Assembly (NCBI GenBank): GCA_003225315.1
Contig: QHZD01000040.1
Coordinates: 1-52,242 of the forward strand
Length of the DNA stretch: 52,242 nucleotides
From: Acidobacteriota bacterium
GTDB taxonomy: Bacteria; Acidobacteriota; Terriglobia; Acidiferrales; UBA7541
Direction of reading: 5' to 3'
Position numbers and translations under genes: made by a program. The notes under the pieces were generated by a model. It was not told the DNA's origin. It saw nothing but the letters and a program-made list of their open reading frames with translations, and ran no database searches. Of the stretch, positions 18,587-28,750 are shown piece after piece (position 1 is the first letter of the stretch; the number at the start of each line of letters is the position of its first letter).

Positions 18587-19693
18587 ATGAAGAAGACTAT
18601 CGTCCTTCTGCCGGGAGACGGTATCGGCCCGGAGGTGACGCGGGCGGCCGCGGCCGTCCTGCGTGAATCTGCGCAAGAATTTAATCACAAGTTTGACTTC
18701 ATGGAATTTCCTATCGGTGGCGCGGCCATCGATGCCGCAGGCACTCCGCTTCCCAACAAAACGCTGGACGCCTGTCGCAAAGCCGACGCCATTTTTCTGG
18801 GAGCCGTCGGCGGACCCAAGTGGGATGCGCTGCCCGTAGGGAAGCGCCCGGAGAGCGGGCTGCTCGACCTTCGAAAAGGGCTCGGACTCTACGTCAACGT
18901 GCGCCCCGTGAAGCTGCTCGAGCCGCTGCGGGGTATTTCTCCCTTGAAGGCCGACCGGCTCGGCGACCTGGACCTTGAGATTGTGCGCGAACTTGCCGGT
19001 GGAATGTATTTTGGCGAGCGCGGAAACACCACGGAAAAGGGCGTCGAGCGCGCCTGGGACACGGAATCATATTCGACGCCCGAAATCGAGCGCATTACCA
19101 CATTTGCTTATGCGCGCGCGGATAACCGCTCGCGACGGCTGTGCTCGGTAGACAAAGCGAACGTTTTGACCAGCTCGCAGCTTTGGCGCCGCACCGTCTC
19201 GGCTATGAGCGCCGTCTATCCCACCGTGAAACTCGAGCATATGTACGTGGACAACGCCGCGATGCAGTTGACGTTGCGGCCATCGCAATTTGACGTGATG
19301 CTCAGCAGCAACATGTTCGGCGATATCTTGAGCGACGCAGCCGCGGCACTAGTTGGGTCGATTGGGCTGATTCCCTCGGCCAGCTTTGGTTCGTCCGCCC
19401 CGCTCTTCGAGCCCATTCACGGTTCAGCGCCGTCCCTGGCTGGAACGGACTCCGCCAATCCCATCGGCTCGATTCTCAGCGCCACTATGATGCTCCGGGA
19501 CGCCTTCGGCCTTTCACTGGAAGCAGACTGGGTCGAACAGTCGCTCAATCGAGTGCTTGCCGGCGGTTACCGAACGCCCGACATCACCGAGCCCGGCACC
19601 CGCACAGTAGGAGGCTCAGTCTTCACCGAAGTCCTTCGGGAAGAGATGCAGCGCACTTTCGAACACGCCGAGCGTTACGGCTGGGGCGTCTAG
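18587..19693 (+). CDS. leuB: 3-isopropylmalate dehydrogenase
   Basis: 368 residues from ATG 18587, just after a gggg stretch; an upstream in-frame start at 18551 is not needed. Motifs: VLLPGDGIGPEV at the start, a LDLRKGLGLYVNVRP substrate loop, KANVLTSSQLWRRTV with the catalytic Lys, and FEPIHGSAPSLAGTDSANPIGSI with the NAD site. It oxidises and decarboxylates 3-isopropylmalate. leuA lies about 110 bases upstream on the same strand; leuC and leuD are not here. The length is normal. Confidence 0.93.
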   Translation: MKKTIVLLPGDGIGPEVTRAAAAVLRESAQEFNHKFDFMEFPIGGAAIDAAGTPLPNKTLDACRKADAIFLGAVGGPKWDALPVGKRPESGLLDLRKGLGLYVNVRPVKLLEPLRGISPLKADRLGDLDLEIVRELAGGMYFGERGNTTEKGVERAWDTESYSTPEIERITTFAYARADNRSRRLCSVDKANVLTSSQLWRRTVSAMSAVYPTVKLEHMYVDNAAMQLTLRPSQFDVMLSSNMFGDILSDAAAALVGSIGLIPSASFGSSAPLFEPIHGSAPSLAGTDSANPIGSILSATMMLRDAFGLSLEADWVEQSLNRVLAGGYRTPDITEPGTRTVGGSVFTEVLREEMQRTFEHAERYGWGV

Positions 19694-19697
19694 CGCC

Positions 19698-20361
19698 GTG
19701 ACCTCCCCAGGAACTTCGGATGTTAATTTCTGGCCGTCTCCACAACATGCCAAGGACTATCTGCAGCGGGCGGACTCCATTCCTCATCGCCGCGAAGGCG
19801 AGGCGACACTACTTTGAATTTCTGCCCGCACAACTCGGCCGTTTCCTCGATCTCGGCGCTGGGGGCGGTCGCCTCCTGAGGTTTGTCAAATCGGCGCGAC
19901 CTGCGTCTATGGGCGTGGCTTTGGATTTTTCACCGACCATGCTCCAGGTGCTGCGGGATACCTTCGGAAGTGAACCCGGGATTACCATCATCGAGCACGA
20001 TCTCGATCGCACCCTTTCGGAGTTGGGTCGGTTCGATGCCGTGGTTTCCAGCTTTGCGATCCACCATGTGTCCCACGCGCGCAAAAGTTCCCTGTACGCC
20101 GAAATCTTTGCCCTACTGAACCCCGGCGGAGTCTTCCTTAACCTGGAGCATGTTGCCTCGCCAAACGATTCCTTGCACCAGCGATTTCTCAATGCGATCG
20201 GCTACACAGTCGAGGCAGAGGATCCCTCGAACAAGCTCCTTGATTTCGAGGTTCAGCTTGCATGGCTGCGTCAGATCGGATTCGTAGATGTCGATTGCCA
20301 TTGGAAGTGGCGCGAACTGGCTCTGCTCGCGGGCGCCAAGCCACCCTTGAGCAGCGCGTGA
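19698..20361 (+). pseudogene. SAM-dependent methyltransferase, broken by a one-base frameshift
   Basis: A GTG at 19698, four bases after leuB, opens a frame reading TSPGTSDVNFWPSPQHAKDY, RADSIPHRREGEATLL, then stops at 19815-19817. The protein continues in the next frame from gaa 19816: EFLPAQLGRFLDLGAGGGRLL, with the SAM loop, FDAVVSSFAIHHV and a GGVFLNLEHV motif. Removing one T from ttt at 19813-19815 joins them as EATLLEFLPAQ, the pattern expected of this family. So an extra T disrupts a class I methyltransferase. A sequencing error is the main alternative. The substrate is unknown. Confidence 0.75.
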
Positions 20362-20580
20362 AACGCGAGCACCTGAGGCAAGGGGTCTGCTTGCGAGAAG
20401 CCCCTGACAATGCTACTTTTACACTTTCCGAAGCAGCTTGCGGCAAACCAGAGTCGGGGCCACACGGCGATATGGGCAAGGCGCGGGCTGAGAATCCGTT
20501 ACACTGCCGTCTGACCATTTGACCAAAGATGAGAAACATCATTACTCATCGCCATTTTCTTGAGCTATTCTCGTGGCGGA

Positions 20581-22986
20581 ATGGTCGCCGCTCGTCGTAG
20601 GCCCCCTATGTCGCAGCCCGGATCCAATGCGCACCATGTCTTGCCTGCCGCCGGGACCGGCGCCCTCTCCTATTGGCGCGTCGAAGGCTCTCTTCTCGAA
20701 CTCGGCGCCTTGCGCCCGGTCGGTTTTTTCACCTGGAACTCGCAAAGCTTTTCCGAACGCTGGGCGCGGCGCGCGGGCATGGCTGGCATGGCTCTGGCGC
20801 GGCCTTTCGCTTATTTTGCCAGCCGCACGTTCGCGACTCGCTTCCTGCACACATTGCTCCGCGGAGTCAGCCGCGATCGCCTGGATCTCTTGGGCGAGGA
20901 GTACTTCCACTATGTGCTGAAGCCGCAATTGCGGCGCGAGGCCGCCGAGAAGCTGATCGATGCGGTCCGGAACGGTGAACGCGTCGTCCTGGTTGGCCAG
21001 CTTCTGGAAAACATTCTTCGTCCATTGGCGCACCATTTCGGCGTCGACTCGTTCGTCTCGAATCGCTTGGAATTTCGCGATGGCAAGGCCACCGGGCGGC
21101 TCCTCGATCCCATCGTGCGCCCGCGCGGACCTTTGGCGTGGATCGCCAGCGGCGAAACCGACGGCCGCATCCCGCGCGAGAAACTTCTTACCAAGCTTGG
21201 CTGGACAGAGAAGCCCAGGCATCTTGAAAACGCATTGAAGTCTACCGCCCGGCCAGCCGTTCCGTCGGGCAAGTCCGTCGCGCTCTTCGGGAAAACTCCG
21301 CGTGTCGACCGTCTCTCGGTGCGCGAAAATCTAGCGAACCGGCATCTGCTCCTCATCGGTGTAACGGGGTTTATCGGCAAAGTCTGGCTCGTCGACTTGC
21401 TCGAGAATATTCCCAACATTGGCAAAATCACTCTGTTGATTCGCCGCAACCGCACGACGTCCGCGCTCCGCCGCTTCGAAAAAATTGTCGAAGAATCTCC
21501 TGCATTCGATATCGTCCACGAGCGCCACGGCCGCAAGCTAGGCGCATTTCTAAAGCAGAAACTGGAAGTTGTCGAAGGGGACGTGAGCCTCCCTGGTCTC
21601 GGACTCGACGAGGAAACCCAGGGGCGGCTCGCAAATTCCCTCGATCTCATCGTCAACAGCGCCGGCTTGACGGATTTCAACCCCGACTTGCGCGACGCCC
21701 TCTCTTCCAACGTGGATTCGGCAATCCATTTACTCGATTTTCTCCGCAAGTGCCATCACGCCGGCTTGATGCATCTTTCTACTTGCTACGTTGTTGGCAT
21801 GCGCGACGGCCGCGTCACCGAAGAGCTGCACGACAATTACAACCCTGCCGGCGATTCCCAATTCGACGCCCAGCGCGAAGTCGGGTCGCTGCGTGAAACC
21901 ATTCGCCGCGTCGAAGAACGTGCCCAAAGCCCCGAGCTCGACAAGGCCCTTCGTCGTCAGGCGCTGGGACGAGGTGGCAATGAAGCTTCCGCTCCGGCCG
22001 CGGAGCTTGACGGTGTTTTGAAACGCAATCGAGCTCGCTGGGCGCGCAATCGGCTCGTGCGCGTCGGCCTGCGCCGGGCGCAGCATCTCGGCTGGCCCAA
22101 TACGTATACGTTCACAAAAAGTCTTGGCGAGTCCATCCTCGCGCGCCGCGGCCGCGATCTGCCTATTGCCATCGTCCGCCCGTCCATCGTGGAAAGCTCG
22201 GAGCGCTCTCCCTTCACTGGCTGGAATGAAGGCATCAACACGTCCGGGCCGCTTTCCTACCTTCTCGGCACGAATTTCCGCCAGCTCCCTTCGAACGAGC
22301 GGAAGTGTCTTGACGTGATTCCCGTCGACATGGTCTGCCGTGGAATGACGCTCATCGCTTCCGCGGTTGTCGCGCGCCGCCACGCGCGCTTGTACCAGCT
22401 TGCGACTTCCGCGATCAATCCCGTCAATATGGGACGCAGCATCGAGCTCACCGGGCTCGCCCACCGCAAACATTACCGCACGACGAACGGTATCGATAGC
22501 TGGCTCAAGGTGAAATTTGAATCCATCCCGGTTTCGAAGCAGCGCTACGAGCGCCTCTCGATTCCCATGCAGAAGGCCTTAATCTCTCGCATCAATCGCG
22601 CTGCTATTTCCCTACGTATGAAGAAACCGCCGCTCGCCCGCGCCGAACGAGACCTGATCCGCGCCGAAAAACTGATCGAACTCTACGAGCCATTTATTCT
22701 TCACAACGAACATGTCTTCGAATGCGAGAACGCGCGTCTGCTCTCCGCCATGCTTCCGCCCGACGAGCGTCCGCTCTTCGATTTCGCCCCCGAATCGATC
22801 GACTGGTGGGACTACTGGATCAACGTGCACATCCCGGCGCTGCGCCGCTGGTGCTATCCGCTAATGGAAGGCCGCCCGCTTGAATCCCGTGAGCCACGCG
22901 CGCTGGATTGGACTGGCGATCCGGCGCATGGAGCGCCGCTTTCCAAAGCCGCTACGCCTTCAGACCCTTTATGGCGATCTTCGTAA
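20581..22986 (+). CDS. fatty acyl-CoA reductase fused to a degenerate HAD domain
   Basis: About 801 residues from ATG 20581; ATG 20608 is equally possible, as neither has a clear RBS. Residues about 20-215 resemble a HAD phosphatase, but the DxDGT nucleophile motif reads RVEGS and the next serine motif reads LVGQ, so it should be inactive. From about 255 a long-chain acyl reductase domain begins: [19 protein letters not shown] (NADPH loop), HLSTCYVVG and the YTFTK active-site pair. The C-terminal third (about 585-801) is the sterile-type tail. It likely reduces fatty acyl-CoA or acyl-ACP to alcohol or aldehyde. First gene of a coupled operon. Confidence 0.82.
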   Translation: MVAARRRPPMSQPGSNAHHVLPAAGTGALSYWRVEGSLLELGALRPVGFFTWNSQSFSERWARRAGMAGMALARPFAYFASRTFATRFLHTLLRGVSRDRLDLLGEEYFHYVLKPQLRREAAEKLIDAVRNGERVVLVGQLLENILRPLAHHFGVDSFVSNRLEFRDGKATGRLLDPIVRPRGPLAWIASGETDGRIPREKLLTKLGWTEKPRHLENALKSTARPAVPSGKSVALFGKTPRVDRLSVRENLANRHLLLIGVTGFIGKVWLVDLLENIPNIGKITLLIRRNRTTSALRRFEKIVEESPAFDIVHERHGRKLGAFLKQKLEVVEGDVSLPGLGLDEETQGRLANSLDLIVNSAGLTDFNPDLRDALSSNVDSAIHLLDFLRKCHHAGLMHLSTCYVVGMRDGRVTEELHDNYNPAGDSQFDAQREVGSLRETIRRVEERAQSPELDKALRRQALGRGGNEASAPAAELDGVLKRNRARWARNRLVRVGLRRAQHLGWPNTYTFTKSLGESILARRGRDLPIAIVRPSIVESSERSPFTGWNEGINTSGPLSYLLGTNFRQLPSNERKCLDVIPVDMVCRGMTLIASAVVARRHARLYQLATSAINPVNMGRSIELTGLAHRKHYRTTNGIDSWLKVKFESIPVSKQRYERLSIPMQKALISRINRAAISLRMKKPPLARAERDLIRAEKLIELYEPFILHNEHVFECENARLLSAMLPPDERPLFDFAPESIDWWDYWINVHIPALRRWCYPLMEGRPLESREPRALDWTGDPAHGAPLSKAATPSDPLWRSS

Positions 22987-24128
22987 CCGGCTCGACCGGC
23001 TATCTCGGTAGTTATCTTGCTGCGGGGCTCCTCACCGGCTACCGCGACAAGCTGAGTCTCCTGGTCCGCGCCAAAACTGAACAGGAAGCACGCGAGCGCC
23101 TCTGGACTTCGCTGCAACTCCATTTCAACTTTCCCGAATTCATCGAATATTTGAACACCCGGGTCCGCATTTTTCGCGGCGACCTTACTGCCGAGCGTTT
23201 TGGCCTCTCCGATGACGAATACCATGCCCTCGTCGACAGCACGGATTCCTTAATCCATTGCGCTGCTTCGCTGAACCGCAAATCGGAGAAGCAGTGCCTC
23301 AACGTGAACCTGCGAGGCACGCTCGAAGTCATTCAACTCGCCCGCCGCGCTCAGAATCGCAACGGCCTACGCCGCTATTCGCACGTTTCCACCGTCGCCG
23401 TCGCGGGAAAAAGAAAAAACGAAATCGTCACCGAAGACGCCGCCATCGACTGGTCCCGCTCCGATTACGATCCCTACGCGCGCACCAAGAAATTCTGCGA
23501 GCACATGGCCAATCAGCTTCTCCCCGATGTGCCCAAGACGTTTTTTCGTCCCGCCATCGTTATGGGAGACAGCCGCCGGCCGGAGACTTCGCAATTCGAT
23601 ATGGTCCAGGCTTTCCACGTTCTCGCTCAGATGCCTGTTCTTCCGCTCCGTCCCCAGGATAAAATCGACATCGTGCCGGCCAACTACGTCGGCAAAGCAA
23701 TCGTGACCATTCATCAAAAAGAGCCGCCCGCCCACGGCATCTATCACTTGTCCTCCGGCACGGGCTCGCAGACCTACCAAGAGCTGACCGACGCCATTGC
23801 CCAGGCCGGCGCCATGCTTCGGCCCATCTATTTCCCATTTCTGGGCGGACCTTTTTCCAGCACCGTCAACTGGGTCGCCAATCGCAGCGGCGCTGCTGGA
23901 TACGGCGCTTCGCTGTTGAAAGTCTTCTGGCCCTATCTCGACTGGAACACCGTGTTCGACAATTCCCGCGTCGTCGCGGAACTTGGCGAAGCGCCCGCAA
24001 AATTCTCGGCCTATGCCCCCCCGCTTCTGAAGTACTGCCGCGAGAACAAATTCCAGTTTCCAGCCAAGCCCTGGCCCTCCAATTCGGGAGCGGGTAGGAA
24101 TGCCGTCGCCGAGAGAGCCCGCGCATGA
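22971..24128 (+). CDS. SDR-type acyl (thioester) reductase-like protein
   Basis: 385 residues from ATG 22971, overlapping the previous stop by 16 bases; the longer upstream frame is less likely. The extended-SDR fold is intact: [36 protein letters not shown] and the active pair YARTK, then [13 protein letters not shown]. It resembles thioester-reductase domains and plant male-sterility reductases. With the first gene it could make two reduction steps on an acyl chain, or act on a different headgroup. Its stop overlaps the next start by four bases (ATGA). Cytosolic; some C-terminal hydrophobic residues may touch the membrane. Confidence 0.8.
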   Translation: MAIFVTGSTGYLGSYLAAGLLTGYRDKLSLLVRAKTEQEARERLWTSLQLHFNFPEFIEYLNTRVRIFRGDLTAERFGLSDDEYHALVDSTDSLIHCAASLNRKSEKQCLNVNLRGTLEVIQLARRAQNRNGLRRYSHVSTVAVAGKRKNEIVTEDAAIDWSRSDYDPYARTKKFCEHMANQLLPDVPKTFFRPAIVMGDSRRPETSQFDMVQAFHVLAQMPVLPLRPQDKIDIVPANYVGKAIVTIHQKEPPAHGIYHLSSGTGSQTYQELTDAIAQAGAMLRPIYFPFLGGPFSSTVNWVANRSGAAGYGASLLKVFWPYLDWNTVFDNSRVVAELGEAPAKFSAYAPPLLKYCRENKFQFPAKPWPSNSGAGRNAVAERARA

Positions 24129-25564
24129 CCGATTTTCTCCTTGTCGCCTGGGTTAGCGCCCTGATTGAGATTACCCGTTTCGGATGGATGTTTGGCCTCG
24201 GCGAGCGCTGGACGCCGGGTGAAAAACTGAAGCTGCTCTTTGCCGGTTACAACGGTACGCGCAACACCGGCAGCGATGTGCGCGTCCAGGAAATGCTGCG
24301 ACAGATTCGCCACGTTCTTGGCGCGGAGCACGTCGACTTCAGCGTCATGACGCAAAACTTCGACCGCACCAAAGGCTACTTCGAAGGTACCCGCCAGGTT
24401 CATCTTCCCGACGTTTACCCGCCTTTTCTCTTTCGCGAAGTCCGCGCCAACCACGGCGTCATCGCCTGCGAAGGCTCCATGTTCAAGAGCAAATTCGCTA
24501 ACGCCCTCACCACTATGATGATCGGTTCGCTGGGTCTGGCGTCGGCTGAAAATAAGCTCTCGCTTGCCTACGCTGGCGAAGCCGGCCACATGGACGCGCT
24601 CATTCAATCGATGTGCGCGCGCTACGTCCCTGATTCCCTGGTCATCACGCGAAACGTGGAATCGCAAACGCTCCTCAGTTCGCTCGGAATCCCGACGGAG
24701 CTAGGCACTGATACGGCCTGGACATTCGAGCCGCATCCTCCAGAATACGCTCGCAAGGCGCTTCGCGATGCCGGATGGGATGAGAGAATTCCCATCCTCG
24801 TCCTCTGCCCCATTCATCCTTTTGTCTGGCCGGTAAGAGCTTCCATCGCGAAATACATCGCGCGCGCCACGACCGGCACCTATAAAGACAGCCAGTACCG
24901 CACTGTTTATTTCTTCGAGTCCGGACCCGAAGTCGATAGGAGATTTCAGCACTACATTTCTGGATTCACCAAGGCTACTCAAGCCTTCACTCAACGCCAT
25001 CGTGTGTTTCCAATTCTTGTGGCCATGGAGCGCCTTGACGCGGTCGCCTGCCGTGAGATTGCCGCGCGCATTCCCGGCACGCCGGTTTTCAATTCCGACG
25101 ATTACGACATGTTCCAGCTCGTCTCCATCCTGCACGCGTGCTCTTACATGGTTTCCTCGCGCTACCACGGCATTGTCACTTGCATGCCCAGCCTCGTGGC
25201 CTCTGCGGGCGTGACCATGGACGAACGCATCCGCAATCTCATGCGCGAGCGCGGGCATCAGCATCTCTTTCTTACCGTCGATGACCCCGATCTCGAACCG
25301 AAGCTCCTCCAGGTCATGGAAACTCTTGTTGCGGAAGCCGACTCCGTCCGCGAAGGCATCGGGCAAACCGTTGTCCGCAATCTCAAAGTGATGGCCCGCA
25401 TGGGCACGTTCCTCGAAGACGTTGTCCGGCGGACCTATCCGGAGTTTCCGTTGCGTTCGGGCGTTTTCTCCTGGGAAGATTATCTGCCGCCCCTCAGCAA
25501 GAGTCTGACTCATCTCGCAGAGCGCTACGATTCTTCACCGGCCGCGCTCGCGGCAGTTCGCTGA
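24125..25564 (+). CDS. polysaccharide pyruvyl transferase family protein
   Basis: 479 residues, ATG 24125 overlapping the preceding stop. The CsaB-like layout is visible: a first Rossmann domain beginning [23 protein letters not shown], a linker [15 protein letters not shown], then a second domain with [23 protein letters not shown], the typical H-containing donor loop. Family members move pyruvyl groups from phosphoenolpyruvate onto sugars. A short N-terminal hydrophobic segment ([12 protein letters not shown]) may hold it at the membrane. Its presence inside a lipid operon is unusual; the acceptor may be a lipid-linked group. Only six bases separate it from the ligase. Confidence 0.85.
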   Translation: MTDFLLVAWVSALIEITRFGWMFGLGERWTPGEKLKLLFAGYNGTRNTGSDVRVQEMLRQIRHVLGAEHVDFSVMTQNFDRTKGYFEGTRQVHLPDVYPPFLFREVRANHGVIACEGSMFKSKFANALTTMMIGSLGLASAENKLSLAYAGEAGHMDALIQSMCARYVPDSLVITRNVESQTLLSSLGIPTELGTDTAWTFEPHPPEYARKALRDAGWDERIPILVLCPIHPFVWPVRASIAKYIARATTGTYKDSQYRTVYFFESGPEVDRRFQHYISGFTKATQAFTQRHRVFPILVAMERLDAVACREIAARIPGTPVFNSDDYDMFQLVSILHACSYMVSSRYHGIVTCMPSLVASAGVTMDERIRNLMRERGHQHLFLTVDDPDLEPKLLQVMETLVAEADSVREGIGQTVVRNLKVMARMGTFLEDVVRRTYPEFPLRSGVFSWEDYLPPLSKSLTHLAERYDSSPAALAAVR

Positions 25565-25570
25565 TCCTGC

Positions 25571-27256
25571 ATGCCCAATTTTCTAGAAACGATTGTGGCT
25601 CAACTGAAGCGCGCCAGTGGCCGCGTGGTTCTTCGCCAAATTCACGGTGATCGCTTTATCAGCGTGACGGGCAGGGAATTGCTCGATCAGATTCAGCTGG
25701 TCCGTTTGTTCCTTCGCGGCTCCGGCGCCCAGCCTGGTGATCGTTGCGCTCTTCTCGCGCCCAACTCCATTCGCTGGGCAGCTTTCCATTTGGCGCTTAT
25801 GGCCGAAGGCGCGATTGTCGTGCCACTGTATTTCCGTCAAGCGCCCCCCGAACTCGTCGCTATGACGAAGGATTGCCGGCCGCGCCTCATTTTTGTGAGT
25901 GACGCTGCGCTCGGCGATAGCGTGGCCCAGGCTTGGGCCGACGCTCCGCGCCGCGTCCTTTTCGAGGAAGCCCTCCAAGGATCAGCGCCTCAACCCCGCC
26001 TTCCCGATGTGCCCAATCCTCGCCAGGACAGCGATATCGTCACCATCATCTACACTTCCGGAACCTCCGGTGAGCCGAAAGGGGTTTGCCTCAACGTCGA
26101 AAATCTCAACCACATGCTCTCGTGCACCACGGAACGCCTCAATCAACTGATGGGCGCTACCCGCGAGCCCGACCGCGTCTTCCATTACCTGCCCTTCAAT
26201 TTTGCGGCCTCTACGATTCTGCTGCTCTCTTGTCTCTCGCGCGAAAGTGTTCTTACTCTCTCGACCGATCTCAACAAGCTCGCCGACGAAATCCGCCTGG
26301 CTTCGCCGAATTATTTTCTTAACGTCCCCACGCTGCTGGAGCGCGTCCGCCGCGGCGTCGAGGAAGCCATTACCAAACGGCCTGCAGTCATCCGTTCCCT
26401 GTTTTCGAAAGCGCGTGCCGCTTGGCAACGGTTGCACGTCGGACGCGGCCGTGTAAACGATACATTCTGGCTCGCCCTTGGCCGCGTGCTCATCTTTCGG
26501 AAGATTCGCGACCGATTCGGCCCGCACCTTCGCGCGCTGATCTGCGGTTCCGCCCCGCTCGCTCCAGAGACGCAGCAGTTTTTCCTGATGCTTGGCATTC
26601 CCGTGCTCCAAGCGTATGGACTCACCGAAACCACCGGCATCTGCACGCTCGATGATCCGCGCGTCCCCGTCGAGCCCGGATGCGTCGGTGCCGCGATCAC
26701 CGGCATCGAAATGAAGGTTGCCGAAAACGATGAAATCGTCGTGCGCGGTCCGCACATTTTTCGGGGCTACTGGAACCGCCCCGAAGAAACTGCCCGCGTC
26801 CTCCAAGACGGCTGGTTTCACACCGGCGACCAGGGCGAAGTCAACGTTCGCGGAAATTGGCGCATCAGCGGCCGCATCAAGAATCTGATCATTTTGAATT
26901 CAGGCCATAACATTGCGCCCGAACCCGTTGAGGAAAAGCTCGCCCGCCTTCTTCCCGCGGTGCAACAGGTCGTAGTCGTTGGCAATGGCCGCGGCTACCT
27001 CTGTGCGCTCCTGACTGGCGCGGTCGAACCTGCAGCCGTTCAATCCGCTCTCGATGCCGTGAATCCGGAACTCCCGCATTACCGCCAGATTCGGGATTTC
27101 ACGATTGTCGGCGACGCGTTCACCCCGGAAAACGGTTTGCTCACCGCCAACGGCAAACTGCGTCGCGACGCCATCAATGCGCGTTATGCGGCCGAAATCA
27201 ATGCCATGTACGATTCGAAAGCCGTCCGCGAGGCCGCTAGCAGGCAGCACGCATGA
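25571..27256 (+). CDS. acyl-CoA/acyl-ACP synthetase (AMP-forming)
   Basis: 561 residues from ATG 25571. Adenylation motifs: IIYTSGTSGEPKG (A3), YGLTETTG (A5), GWFHTGDQG (A7), a RIKNLIILNSGHNIAPEPVE hinge (A8) and the C-terminal lysine in TANGKLRRD (A10). It should activate a fatty acid with ATP and pass it to CoA or a carrier protein. A larger insert after A3 is typical of long-chain synthetases. It ends with a four-base ATGA overlap with the hydratase gene, so translation is coupled. Cytosolic, perhaps membrane-associated. Confidence 0.9.
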   Translation: MPNFLETIVAQLKRASGRVVLRQIHGDRFISVTGRELLDQIQLVRLFLRGSGAQPGDRCALLAPNSIRWAAFHLALMAEGAIVVPLYFRQAPPELVAMTKDCRPRLIFVSDAALGDSVAQAWADAPRRVLFEEALQGSAPQPRLPDVPNPRQDSDIVTIIYTSGTSGEPKGVCLNVENLNHMLSCTTERLNQLMGATREPDRVFHYLPFNFAASTILLLSCLSRESVLTLSTDLNKLADEIRLASPNYFLNVPTLLERVRRGVEEAITKRPAVIRSLFSKARAAWQRLHVGRGRVNDTFWLALGRVLIFRKIRDRFGPHLRALICGSAPLAPETQQFFLMLGIPVLQAYGLTETTGICTLDDPRVPVEPGCVGAAITGIEMKVAENDEIVVRGPHIFRGYWNRPEETARVLQDGWFHTGDQGEVNVRGNWRISGRIKNLIILNSGHNIAPEPVEEKLARLLPAVQQVVVVGNGRGYLCALLTGAVEPAAVQSALDAVNPELPHYRQIRDFTIVGDAFTPENGLLTANGKLRRDAINARYAAEINAMYDSKAVREAASRQHA

Positions 27257-28062
27257 AAATGAGAAATTTCACCGGCAGGACGCTGCGCTGGGAATGGCGC
27301 GAAGGCGTAGTCGAACTGACCCTTGATCATGCTCCTGCCAACGAAATTGGCACCGCCATGCTCGCCGAACTGGAGAAGTTTGTCGCTTCGTTCGAATCGC
27401 TGGCCCCGGAGACTTCTGTCTGCATTTTTGTCAGCGCGAAGAAGTCCGTTTTCTCCGCTGGGGGAGATTTGCGCGAACTGTACGCGACCGCTGCGGCAGT
27501 TCCTGCAAGAGATCGCCCCGCAGGCGTGCGCGCTTTTCTCGAACGCATCCACGCCGTAATGAACGCCATCGATGCCGCTCCCTTTGTCACCATCGCCGCT
27601 GTCCACGGCGCCTGTCTCGGTGGAGGACTTGAGCTCGCTCTTGCCTGCGACATGATCATCGCCGACAAAATGGCGCGCTTTGCTTTCCCCGAACTCCGCC
27701 TTGGATTCATCCCCGGCTTCGGCGGTATCCCGCGCTTGAAACGCGATCTTGGCAATGCTTTCATCCGCGATTTGCTCTTTACCGGACGAACCGTCAACGC
27801 TACGCGTGCCCAAACCATCGGCCTCGTTGCGCAGCTTGCCGGTGAAGGCGAAGCGCTTCGCATCGCGCGCTCGACTGCTGCGCAAATCATCAAGTACGAC
27901 GCCGTAACCCGTGCCGCCGCCAAGAAATTCATCAAGCCCATTCCCCACGATGAACTTCGCCGCGAGATCGACCTCTTTTGCGAACTCTTCACTCGCCCCG
28001 CCGTCATGGCCGCCCTCAAAAAATTCGTCGAAGACTCCGGCCCCATGCCGTATCTCCCCTGA
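27253..28062 (+). CDS. enoyl-CoA hydratase/isomerase family protein
   Basis: 269 residues, ATG 27253 overlapping the ligase stop. The crotonase fold is clear: VHGACLGGGLELALACDMIIAD gives the oxyanion hole and first Glu, and FPELRLGFIPGFGGIPRL gives the second Glu and PGFGG. It should hydrate or isomerise a 2-enoyl thioester. In this operon it may process an acyl chain before or after reduction. It is the last of five overlapping genes; a frameshifted nuclease gene of different composition follows. Confidence 0.88.
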   Translation: MKMRNFTGRTLRWEWREGVVELTLDHAPANEIGTAMLAELEKFVASFESLAPETSVCIFVSAKKSVFSAGGDLRELYATAAAVPARDRPAGVRAFLERIHAVMNAIDAAPFVTIAAVHGACLGGGLELALACDMIIADKMARFAFPELRLGFIPGFGGIPRLKRDLGNAFIRDLLFTGRTVNATRAQTIGLVAQLAGEGEALRIARSTAAQIIKYDAVTRAAAKKFIKPIPHDELRREIDLFCELFTRPAVMAALKKFVEDSGPMPYLP

Positions 28063-28082
28063 AACTCAACCCAGGAGGCGAA

Positions 28083-28644
28083 GTGGACGCTTTTGAAATA
28101 ATCATCGGAAGGATCTTCGAGCATCGGGGCTATTGGGTGAAATGTGGCTTCAAGGTTGAACGCACAAAATCTGAGAAACGACGAATCGGACTTCCGAACG
28201 CTCCACGTTGGGAAACTGATCTCCTCGCCTACAAGTCAGCTACGAATGAATTGTTGGTGATTGAGTGCAAATCATTTCTCTACGGACCGGGAGTTAGGTA
28301 CGCCGCAGTCGTAAGGTCAGATCATCGAAGCTCAGATCGATACAAACTCTTCAACAACGAGCTCTTACGACAGGTTGTTCTGAATCGACTGGTCAAACAG
28401 CTTGAGGCATCAGGTTCCTGCCCGGAGGAACGCGAGAATTTCTATGTGTTTGGCCGCAGGGAGAGTTGTTTCTGAGGATGACAGGAACAAACTGAAGCAG
28501 CATTTTGCGAGGCAGCGTTGGCTTTTTTTCGGCGAGGAGAGCATCCGGCAAGCGTTGAAAGATATCGCTGCTTCGGGCTATGAGAATGACGTTACATCTG
28601 TCGTTGCCAAACTGTTCTTAGGACCAACCCTTCACGCGCGGTAA
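28083..28644 (+). pseudogene. PD-(D/E)XK nuclease-like gene, split by a one-base frameshift
   Basis: RBS ggagg at 28074-28078 precedes GTG 28083. The first frame reads VDAFEIIIGRIF, then WETDLLAYKSATNELLVIECKSF, a D...ExK pattern of restriction-type nucleases, and stops after VFGRRESCF. A second frame picks up from gcc 28453: AAGRVVSEDDRNKLKQHFAR, ending LFLGPTLHAR. Deleting one G at 28452-28453 joins them as ENFYVFAAGRVVSEDD, giving about 186 residues. AT content is higher than in the flanking lipid genes, which suggests an acquired gene. It could also be a sequencing error. Confidence 0.65.
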
Positions 28645-28750
28645 GCAGCGATGAGGGCCCGCACCTAGCCGAAATTCCAGGTCCAACCTAGCCATCCGGC
28701 GGATGTATACGCCAGTGCTCCTGTTGCATCTTGTTCATGGAGGTAGAGAA

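Noticed and set aside
24125-25564. Reading the pyruvyl-transferase operon as an exopolysaccharide locus
   Set aside because: No glycosyltransferase, flippase or polymerase accompanies it; its coupled neighbours all handle acyl chains.
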